Shown: in pieces, positions 57,571 through 64,000 of the stretch
Layout of the letters: the number at the start of each line of letters is the position of its first letter
Numbering within the stretch: the stretch's first letter is position 1
Origin: Hirschia baltica ATCC 49814
GTDB taxonomy: Bacteria; Pseudomonadota; Alphaproteobacteria; Caulobacterales; Hyphomonadaceae
Reading direction: 5' to 3'
DNA: 64,000 nucleotides
Assembly: GCF_000023785.1 (NCBI RefSeq)
Contig: NC_012982.1
Coordinates: 2,418,001-2,482,000, forward strand
The notes under the pieces: generated by a model
The model's input: the letters and a program-made list of their open reading frames with translations, nothing else
What the model was told of the DNA's origin: nothing
Databases searched by the model: none
Position numbers and translations under genes: made by a program

Positions 57571-58718
57571 TATTTTTCTACCTTCACCCAGCGGCCATGC
57601 TTGGCTGATTGCGTCATAGCATCCAGCAATTGCAAGCCTTCAAGAGACAAATCAACACCAAAAACTTCATTCGTCATACAAGATGCCCCCGTCTCTTGAT
57701 AGGATAAAATGTCGTGATGAATATCCGCATATAGGTTTGCAAATGCTTCAACATATCCAGCAGGATGTCCCGGTTTAAACCGCGAATAACGAATAGAATT
57801 ACACGCATGAGATTCAATGGCGCGATCATGGATTTCTCTGCGGCCATCTGCATATGAAATTTGCAAATGTTCAGGATCAGCTTGCAGCCATTCCATACTG
57901 GCTTGATCGCCATACACCCTGATTTTCAAACCATTGCGATGGCCCAAAGCAGATTTGGAATACCAGATATTTGCAGTCAGCTCATCCTCATATTTCACAA
58001 TCGCATTGAGATCATCAATGATGTTTTCAAAACTACCAAGATTGCTCACATTTGCGACCACTTCCTCTGGTTTTAAGCGCGTCAGATAATGAATCAACTG
58101 ATGCACATGCACACCAAGATCAAGATGAAGTGTTGGTATCTCACCATCTTTCAAACGCCATTCTTGCGGCACCATTGGCTGACCAGATTTATTGGTACGC
58201 AGGAAACCTTCTTGCGGCATTTCTATCTGAATTTGTTGAACTTTTCCCAGCTTTCCTTCTCTTATAACTTCCCGCATTTCACGCACAATCGGATAGCCAG
58301 AATAATTATAAGTCACCGCCAAAAAGCCACTTGTCTGGCGCACGATGTCTGCAATTTTTTGCGCTTTCGGCACACTATCCGTCAGCGCTTTTTCACAAAT
58401 CACTCGATAGCCTTGTTCCAAGGCAGATATCACAATTTCATCATGGTTTGGTGTTGGTGTCAGAACAAGAATAGCATCCAGTTTAGTCTGCTCCTGCGCC
58501 AACAGGCTTTGCCAATCAGGATAAGTACGGTCCGTTTCAACACCATAAATTTGAGCAGACTTCTGATTTGTTTCCGCATTTCGGCTAAAACAGCCCGCAA
58601 CTAAATCATAAAGCCCATCTGAACGAATAGCCGAGAAATGTGCATACCCAACTGCTGAATTTATGGAGCCGCCAATAAACCCAATTTTAAGCGGAGGCAT
58701 TTTAGAGCTTTCAATCAT
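57570..58718 (-). CDS. Gfo/Idh/MocA family oxidoreductase
   Basis: 382 aa from the ATG at 58718, overlapping the ligase stop by 4 bases (ATGA). N-terminal NAD-binding PPLKIGFIGGSINSAVGYAHFSAI, then EKALTDSVPKAQKIADIV (E-K-x-x motif near 110), and C-terminal sugar-binding barrel with HLDLGVHVHQLIHYL. Such enzymes oxidise or reduce sugar hydroxyls, for example UDP-GlcNAc 3-dehydrogenation before DegT amination. Third gene of the operon. Confidence 0.9.
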   Translation of the reverse strand: MIESSKMPPLKIGFIGGSINSAVGYAHFSAIRSDGLYDLVAGCFSRNAETNQKSAQIYGVETDRTYPDWQSLLAQEQTKLDAILVLTPTPNHDEIVISALEQGYRVICEKALTDSVPKAQKIADIVRQTSGFLAVTYNYSGYPIVREMREVIREGKLGKVQQIQIEMPQEGFLRTNKSGQPMVPQEWRLKDGEIPTLHLDLGVHVHQLIHYLTRLKPEEVVANVSNLGSFENIIDDLNAIVKYEDELTANIWYSKSALGHRNGLKIRVYGDQASMEWLQADPEHLQISYADGRREIHDRAIESHACNSIRYSRFKPGHPAGYVEAFANLYADIHHDILSYQETGASCMTNEVFGVDLSLEGLQLLDAMTQSAKHGRWVKVEK

Positions 58719-60292
58719 GTTTTCGGCGTCCAATCCTTGCTACCAAATTTTGCTTCAAGCTCTCGGCGCATCAATTTACCCATATTATTTGTTGGCAAAG
58801 TATCAATAAAAACAATCCGTTGTGGACATTGAAAATCTGCCAAATGTTGAGAACTCACGCGCCGCACCGCTCTCGCCGTCACGTCAACTTCGGGCAATTG
58901 TGTATCCTTCACAATCGCAATTGCGGGCACTTCACCCAAGCTGTCATTTTCCATACTAAAAGCTGCACATGCAAACACGCCCGGTATTTGGGAAATAACG
59001 TTTTCAATATCACTGGGATAAACATTCATCCCGCCAACAATGATCACATCTTTTGCACGGCCGCAAAAATACAAAGCCCCGCGCTCATCCATCCGGCCAA
59101 GATCACCCGTTTTGAAAAAACCATCTTGCATAGACTGTGCGGTCTTTTCCGGTAATTTGTAATATCCTCCAAATAGCATGGGTGTGCGACAAGCTATTTC
59201 CCCCACCTCTCCAATTTGGCAGATGTCTCCGTCTTCTGATAAAATTTCTATATCCACACCTGGTGCAGCAAACCCGACCGATCCTAAATCCTCTTGCTCA
59301 AGGCTTAATTTTAAGGATGTCGCAATCGCAATTTCCGACGCGCCATAACATTCATGAAATTCACAGGAAAACACATTCAGAGCACGCTGCTTATCTTCCA
59401 GTTTCAGCGCAGCTGAAGACGACACCATCATGCGAAGGCTGGATGTATCTGACCTGTCTTCTGGCGTTAATTTTTCCAAAAACTGCGTAATCGCCACAAT
59501 TTGAGAGGACACAATAATTGTAAAACTCACACCATGCTGATCAATCATTCCAAGCCAATTTTGCACGCTGTATTTTGGCATGATCACGGATGTGCCGCCA
59601 TTCAACAAAGGCGTTAAAACCAGCCTCTGAGCCAGCGAATGATACATAGGCGTTGCCGCTAAAATGATATCATTGCCATCCACATCATAAAGGTCAGTTA
59701 GCGCCTTTGCCCGCGCAATTTTTGAACCTTGCGTCAAAATTATGGGCTTGGGATCCCCCGTCGATCCAGATGTCATGGTCAGGATATAGGGCAGACTCTC
59801 CTCCCCATCTGAGATAGGCGATGAGTCACTATCCTGAAAATCTAATTCGCGACCTAGATAATGTGAACCAGCATCATCTATTTCCGGCTTATCCAGCCTG
59901 ATCCAATTATCGATATTTTCATCAACACCGTCATGCTTTCGAAGCGCATCAATTATCTGGGTGTTTGCAATTACATGTCGTGCTTCAATGGAATGAATCG
60001 CCTTGCTCATCGCTTCAATAGACAAGCTTGGGCTGATCGGCGCTAGAATTGCCCCCAAATCCGCGATTGCAACCAATATCGCAACAAACTCGATAGAGTT
60101 TGAGGATCCAAGCAACACTTTCTCGCCGCGCACGACACCTCGAATACGCAGAAAATGCGCAAAACCTCGACACAAAACTAACAATTCTTTGTAAGTAAGT
60201 GTGTCATCCCCGCATATCACAGCGAGTTTTTCAGGCTGGCTTTCTGCTGCTGAATAGATATTTGCCGCGATGCCACCAGCCACAATATTCAT
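58715..60292 (-). CDS. AMP-dependent acyl-CoA/ACP ligase
   Basis: 525 aa, adenylate-forming enzyme. A3 motif LTMTSGSTGDPKPIILT (about 175-191), A5 ECYGASEI, A7 FKTGDLGRMD (about 400-409), A8 GRAKDVIIVGGMNVYPSDIE, and A10 Lys in TNNMGKLMRRE. Activates a carboxylic acid; the adjacent ACP suggests it loads acyl groups on it. Overlaps the acyltransferase by 4 bases and the oxidoreductase by 4 bases. Substrate unknown. Confidence 0.9.
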   Translation of the reverse strand: MNIVAGGIAANIYSAAESQPEKLAVICGDDTLTYKELLVLCRGFAHFLRIRGVVRGEKVLLGSSNSIEFVAILVAIADLGAILAPISPSLSIEAMSKAIHSIEARHVIANTQIIDALRKHDGVDENIDNWIRLDKPEIDDAGSHYLGRELDFQDSDSSPISDGEESLPYILTMTSGSTGDPKPIILTQGSKIARAKALTDLYDVDGNDIILAATPMYHSLAQRLVLTPLLNGGTSVIMPKYSVQNWLGMIDQHGVSFTIIVSSQIVAITQFLEKLTPEDRSDTSSLRMMVSSSAALKLEDKQRALNVFSCEFHECYGASEIAIATSLKLSLEQEDLGSVGFAAPGVDIEILSEDGDICQIGEVGEIACRTPMLFGGYYKLPEKTAQSMQDGFFKTGDLGRMDERGALYFCGRAKDVIIVGGMNVYPSDIENVISQIPGVFACAAFSMENDSLGEVPAIAIVKDTQLPEVDVTARAVRRVSSQHLADFQCPQRIVFIDTLPTNNMGKLMRRELEAKFGSKDWTPKT

Positions 60293-60969
60293 TCCTCAAG
60301 CTTTGCAAATTTAAGAAATGATCGTGATTTCAGGCGGTGCAATTCTCCGCTTGCAGACAACACAACACCATCATCAGCAATGGATCTTTGCACCAGTGTA
60401 TTAGCTCCCACAAACACTCGCTCCCCCATTTCCACGCCATGCGCGATACAGGAATTCATGCTCAAAACACTCAAACGACCAATGCTCGCCCCGCCGCCAA
60501 TTGATACTCCACCATTAATCCAAACAGCCTCTCCAATCTGGCAATCATGGCCGATATTGACTTGGCTGGTGATGAATGCGTGCGGCCCAATTTGCGAGCC
60601 TGAATGAATGGATACATGATCCAGAATAATGGCGGTTTCATCAATAGAAACATCATCATGACGCACCAAATTTGGGTCACAATATCCAGTAATTTCAAAG
60701 CCTTGATCTTGCAATTGTTTGATACGCTCAAGCTTTAAATCATTCATATTCCGATAGCCTACAGTCATGATAACTTTGCAGGCATTTGGCGCGACAAAAT
60801 CCCTAATTTGGCTAAATGGATAAAGCGGTAGATTGTTAAATTGCGTTTGTCCGTTTTGAATGACCACATCATCAACCGTATAGCCAATAATGTTGTGCGT
60901 TCGCCGAACATATGACGCAATCACCCTCGCCATAGCGCCGATGCCATATATCAATATGGGTGTGGTCAC
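60289..60969 (-). CDS. PglD/NeuD-type sugar O/N-acyltransferase
   Basis: 226 aa from a GTG at 60969 (AGGAGA five bases upstream); the longer TTG start has no ribosome site. N-terminal Rossmann-like part (ILIYGIGAMARVIASYV...VIMTVGYRNMNDLKL) and C-terminal left-handed beta helix with hexapeptide repeats (ILDHVSIHSGSQIGPHAFITSQVNIGHDCQIGEAVWINGGVSIGGGASIGR). The family acylates the amino group of UDP-4-amino sugars. First gene of the operon that continues with ligase, oxidoreductase and ACP. Confidence 0.9.
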   Translation of the reverse strand: MTTPILIYGIGAMARVIASYVRRTHNIIGYTVDDVVIQNGQTQFNNLPLYPFSQIRDFVAPNACKVIMTVGYRNMNDLKLERIKQLQDQGFEITGYCDPNLVRHDDVSIDETAIILDHVSIHSGSQIGPHAFITSQVNIGHDCQIGEAVWINGGVSIGGGASIGRLSVLSMNSCIAHGVEMGERVFVGANTLVQRSIADDGVVLSASGELHRLKSRSFLKFAKLEE

Positions 60970-61082
60970 TACTCTCTCCTGAACAACCAAATATCTAGCA
61001 AGTATAGGTGATTCTTCAGAAGTTGGTTGTTCTTATGAAATCAAGGCAGTTTCATGCCCTAGAAGAAACCTATCCCATTGTT

Positions 61083-61904
61083 TTAATTAAAGAATGATAA
61101 TGCCAACCCAGAAGACTGGTTTGCTATTGATAGAGCCTGCACACCTAATTGTTGCTTTGTTTGCAAGGATTGTAGTTTCGCAGATTCTTTTGCAAGGTCA
61201 GCGTCAACCAGATTTCCGATCCCATCTGTTAAAGAATCAGTCAACTTATTTACAAAAACGGAATGTAAATCCAACGCCTTAGCTGCGGTTCCGATCTTAG
61301 CAGCAATTCGGTTCGTACCATTAATCGCTCTTCCCAACTGACCTATTGCATCAGCCGCTTTTGTGACCGTTTCAATGTCGGGAATGAGACTAAGATCCCA
61401 TTGATCAGCTGTAGCAACAACAACTTCGGCATTCACACTGATTGTATTGGAGCCATCAGCATTGGCTAAAACAGAAAACCCCGCAGAGGAAGTCAAAAGG
61501 TTTACATCATTGAATGAAGCCTCCTCTCCGATTGCAAACAACTGTTTTCTAAGTGCTAAATAATCTTCATTATAGGCATCACGTTGTTCAGTTGAGAGTG
61601 TCTTATCACTCGCACCCAGTGCTTTTTCTTTCATCTCAATAAGAAGATCATTGGACACTTCATGTGCTGAAATGGCTATATCTACAACTGAACGTGCACG
61701 ATCAAGAGATTCCAACACAACTCCAAGAGAAGCAACCTCGGCCCGCATACCTTGTGCAATCGCAAATATGGCTCCGTCGTCTTTGGCACCTGCCACTTTA
61801 AGGCCCGTATTTATACGTTCCTGACTCACCGCCAAGGATGAATTGGTTTTGTTAAGTTGTTGAAGTGCAATCATAGCACCGCTATTTGTGTTAACACTCA
61901 CCAC
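61083..61904 (-). CDS. Flagellin 3 (divergent)
   Basis: 273 aa. SVNTNSGAMIALQQLNKTNSSLAVSQERINTGLKVAGAKDDGAIFAIAQGMRAEV and DADLAKESAKLQSLQTKQQLGVQALSIANQSSGLALSFFN. Central region clearly different from copies 2, 4 and 5. No sigma-54 box seen upstream (61905-62007), which instead holds a weak GCGC hairpin following flagellin 4, so it may be read through from copy 4. Confidence 0.95.
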   Translation of the reverse strand: MVSVNTNSGAMIALQQLNKTNSSLAVSQERINTGLKVAGAKDDGAIFAIAQGMRAEVASLGVVLESLDRARSVVDIAISAHEVSNDLLIEMKEKALGASDKTLSTEQRDAYNEDYLALRKQLFAIGEEASFNDVNLLTSSAGFSVLANADGSNTISVNAEVVVATADQWDLSLIPDIETVTKAADAIGQLGRAINGTNRIAAKIGTAAKALDLHSVFVNKLTDSLTDGIGNLVDADLAKESAKLQSLQTKQQLGVQALSIANQSSGLALSFFN

Positions 61905-62007
61905 AATGATGTCTCACTTCTAAGACAGAAAATACATATAAATATCAATTAATTGCCAAAACTGCGCCCCAACCAATATCAGCCAGAGCGCAATTTTCTG
62001 CTTATTC

Positions 62008-62832
62008 TTATCTAAAGAAAGATAGCGCCAATCCAGAAGATTGGTTCGCAATAGATAGAGCCTGCACACCAAGCTGTTGCTTAGTTTGTAGCGATTGTAG
62101 TTTCGCAGATTCTTTTGCAAGGTCAGCGTCAACCAGATTACCAATACCAGCTTCCATAGCATCAGATAATTTAGTCACGAAATTTGAGTGTGTTTCTAGT
62201 GCTTTAGAACCAGTACCCAAACGCGCCAAAGCAGCGTTCACATTGTCAATAGATGTTTCAAGCGCAGCAATTTGTGTTCCAGCTTTTGTCACCGTGTCTA
62301 TTTCTGCAGCTGCAGAAAGAGTCACTGCACCACCAGATAAAGCTAGGTTTTCTGCACTAATCGTAATTGTGCTTGTACCATCTGTGTTTGCCAAAGCAAC
62401 AATGTCAGTCGCACCAGATTTCAACAAGTTTGCACCGTTAAATTCTGCGTTGTCTACGATTGTTGTGATTTGATCACGAAGCGCTTTAAAGTCTTCATTA
62501 TAGGCATCACGTTGCTCAGTTGTCAGTGTGTCGTCTTTTGCACCAAGTGCTTTTTCTTTCATCTCAACCAAGAGATCAGAAACAGCTTCACCCGCTGCAA
62601 CAGCTGTATCAACAGTTGAACCTACGCGGTCCAAAGATTGTTGAACAACGTCATAAGAAGCAACATCTGCGCGCATGCCTTGGGCAATAGCGAAGATCGC
62701 ACCATTGTCTTTGGCGCTAGACACTTTCAAACCCGTGTTAATACGAGATTGAGTTGTTTCAAGTTCGCTGTTTGTTTTGTTTAGCTGCTGAAGCGCAACC
62801 ATTGCGCCATAGTTTGTGTTTACACTCGTCAT
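62008..62832 (-). CDS. Flagellin 4
   Basis: 274 aa. N- and C-terminal parts nearly identical to flagellin 5, including VSSAKDNGAIFAIA and QSSGLALSFFR. The central stretch ITISAENLALSGGAVTLSAAAEIDTVTKAGTQIAAL differs from copies 2 and 5. Leader 62860-62891 has twin hairpins; no sigma-54 box was found, so it may depend on flagellin 5 transcripts or a weaker promoter. Confidence 0.97.
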   Translation of the reverse strand: MTSVNTNYGAMVALQQLNKTNSELETTQSRINTGLKVSSAKDNGAIFAIAQGMRADVASYDVVQQSLDRVGSTVDTAVAAGEAVSDLLVEMKEKALGAKDDTLTTEQRDAYNEDFKALRDQITTIVDNAEFNGANLLKSGATDIVALANTDGTSTITISAENLALSGGAVTLSAAAEIDTVTKAGTQIAALETSIDNVNAALARLGTGSKALETHSNFVTKLSDAMEAGIGNLVDADLAKESAKLQSLQTKQQLGVQALSIANQSSGLALSFFR

Positions 62833-62859
62833 TTTGACGTTTCCTCTTTACGGAATAAA

Positions 62860-62891
62860 AGAGCATTTTGCTCTCAGAAGCGTTTTGCTTC
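62860..62891 (-). promoter_or_regulatory. Double-hairpin leader of flagellin 4
   Basis: GAAGC-5-GCTTC (62877-62891) and AGAGCA-3-TGCTCT (62860-62874) separated by two bases, the same spacing as before flagellin 5, where the second stem is AAAGCA/TGCTTT. The G-C for A-T change keeps the pairing. Confidence 0.6.
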
Positions 62892-62900
62892 CTAAATAGA

Positions 62901-62932
62901 CGCGCCCTGATCATATTTATAATCAGGGCGTG
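62901..62932 (-). terminator. Hairpin after flagellin 5
   Basis: Arms CGCCCTGAT (62903-62911) and ATCAGGGCG (62922-62930), 15 bp after the flagellin 5 stop. No long T-run follows, so termination may be partial and allow reading into flagellin 4. Confidence 0.5.
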
Positions 62933-62945
62933 AATGCGTTTAAAT

Positions 62946-63770
62946 TTATCTGAAGAAAGATAGCGCCAATCCAGAAGATTGGTTCGCAATAGATAGAGCC
63001 TGCACACCAAGCTGTTGCTTTGTTTGCAAGGATTGTAGTTTCGCAGATTCTTTCGCAAGGTCAGCGTCAACCAGATTACCAATACCAGCTTCCATAGCAT
63101 CAGACAATTTTGTGACGAATGTTGAGTGTGTTTCCAAAGCTTTAGAACCAGTACCCAAACGTGCAAGAGCCGCGTTTACATTGTCAATTGATGTTTCAAG
63201 CGCAGTAATCGCAGCACCCGCTTTTGTCACTGTGTTGATGTCTGAACCAGCTGTTAGTGTAATTGTTGTACCAGCTAGAGAGAGATCTTCCGCAGCAACA
63301 GTAATTGTGCTTGTACCGTCTGTGTTTGCCAAAGCAACAATGTCAGACGCACCAGATTTCAACAAGTTTGCACCGTTAAATTCTGCGTTGTCTACGATTG
63401 TTGTGATTTGGTCACGAAGCGCTTTAAAGTCTTCATCATACGCATTACGTTGCTCAGTTGTAAGTGTGTCGTCTTTTGCACCAAGTGCTTTTTCTTTCAT
63501 CTCAACCAAGAGATCAGAAACAGCTTCACCCGCAGCAACAGCTGTATCAACAGTTGAACCTACGCGGTCCAAAGATTGTTGAACAACACCATATGAAGCA
63601 ACATCTGCGCGCATGCCTTGAGCAATAGCGAAGATCGCACCATTATCTTTGGCGCTAGACACTTTCAAACCCGTGTTAATACGAGATTGAGTTGTTTCAA
63701 GTTCGCTGTTTGTTTTGTTAAGTTGCTGAAGGGCAACCATTGCACCATAGTTTGTGTTTACACTCGTCAT
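62946..63770 (-). CDS. Flagellin 5
   Basis: 274 aa, ATG at 63770 with AAGGAG upstream. Ends match flagellin 4, but the central block VAAEDLSLAGTTITLTAGSDINTVTKAGAAI matches flagellin 2, so it looks like a mosaic. Has its own sigma-54 promoter and double-hairpin leader. Confidence 0.97.
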   Translation of the reverse strand: MTSVNTNYGAMVALQQLNKTNSELETTQSRINTGLKVSSAKDNGAIFAIAQGMRADVASYGVVQQSLDRVGSTVDTAVAAGEAVSDLLVEMKEKALGAKDDTLTTEQRNAYDEDFKALRDQITTIVDNAEFNGANLLKSGASDIVALANTDGTSTITVAAEDLSLAGTTITLTAGSDINTVTKAGAAITALETSIDNVNAALARLGTGSKALETHSTFVTKLSDAMEAGIGNLVDADLAKESAKLQSLQTKQQLGVQALSIANQSSGLALSFFR

Positions 63771-63798
63771 TTTGACGGCTCCTTACTTGGATATGTAT

Positions 63799-63830
63799 AA
63801 AGCATTTTGCTTTCAGAAGCTTTTTGCTTC
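63799..63830 (-). promoter_or_regulatory. Double-hairpin leader of flagellin 5
   Basis: GAAGC-5-GCTTC (63816-63830) and AAAGCA-3-TGCTTT (63799-63813), two bases apart. Same architecture as before flagellins 2 and 4. Confidence 0.6.
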
Positions 63831-63841
63831 CAACATGATCT

Positions 63842-63858
63842 ACGCAAAGAAGATGCCA
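63842..63858 (-). promoter_or_regulatory. Sigma-54 promoter of flagellin 5
   Basis: Minus-strand TGGCATCTTCTTTGCGT, GG and GC ten bases apart, about 75 bp upstream of the flagellin 5 start. Confidence 0.65.
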
Positions 63859-63954
63859 GTTCAATTAGTTAATAAAAAACAGCGCGTTGCCAACAAACGC
63901 GTCAATATTCGTTAATGAGACTAGTGAAATTTATGGTTTACAAGAATTTAGCAT

Positions 63955-64000
63955 AAAATTTGCCGAGTATTTACTAGGCAATACTTTCCCGTCGGCAAAA
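63955..64000. promoter_or_regulatory. ftr-like enhancer elements upstream of flagellin 5
   Basis: AAAATTTGCCG (63955-63965) and CCCGTCGGCAAAA (63988-64000), half-sites like those before flagellin 2, about 100-145 bp upstream of the sigma-54 box. The right one runs to the window edge. Confidence 0.4.

Overview
The window reads as the chromosome of a moderate- to low-GC marine-type alphaproteobacterium, most plausibly a stalked or prosthecate relative in Caulobacterales/Maricaulales (Hyphomonadaceae-like, for example Hirschia-like). The signs are several short Caulobacter-style flagellins (about 274 aa, no D2/D3 domains) driven by sigma-54 promoters, the ArgO/ArgP pair, and many alpha-typical dispersed palindromes. 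The genus is an inference from gene content. No rRNA or tRNA gene was seen.
Layout. 1-5.4 kb: 3' part of creD, YjbR protein, ArsR-SRPBCC pair, RraB with two small partners, divergent HxlR/SDR. 5.5-9.1 kb: BAAT hydrolase lipoprotein, then a TPP riboswitch controlling a two-gene unit (DUF1801 protein plus thiC). 9.1-11 kb: an accessory patch with ~264-bp tandem repeats, small AT-rich orphan genes and a displaced copy of the thiC 3' end. 11-26 kb: SlyX, two related His-rich secreted proteins, a cupin/JmjC oxygenase, GNAT-nitrilase fusion, glutaredoxin, ArsH, ArgO/ArgP, RidA/TetR, a HEPN-like orphan, SDR plus luciferase-like oxidoreductase, DUF2293. 26-35.6 kb: thioredoxin-like, 2OG oxygenase, metallo-hydrolase, methyltransferase, MFS, lipocalin, MntP, and a VOC-leuD-ABM-ABM-leuB run. 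35.6-37.5 kb: AT-rich spacers with a GC-rich structured island, and PlsC. 37.5-48.9 kb: ArsR, atypical response regulator, PBP1C with its alpha-2-macroglobulin partner, SpoU methylase, isoaspartyl peptidase, lipoprotein.
49-64 kb is the most interesting part. Five flagellin genes and a flaG flank a sugar-modification locus: a DegT aminotransferase, a GT-B glycosyltransferase, an unusual glycosyltransferase-2/radical SAM fusion, and a tightly overlapping operon of PglD/NeuD-type acyltransferase, AMP-forming ligase, Gfo/Idh/MocA oxidoreductase and acyl carrier protein. The simplest reading is a flagellin glycosylation locus: an amino sugar is made by DegT and MocA enzymes, an acyl group is activated by the ligase on the ACP and transferred, and glycosyltransferases place the sugar. 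It resembles in outline the viosamine-type flagellin islands of Pseudomonas, but the GT2-radical SAM fusion is unusual. The flagellins have sigma-54 promoters, FlbD/ftr-like upstream repeats and double-hairpin leaders that covary between copies.
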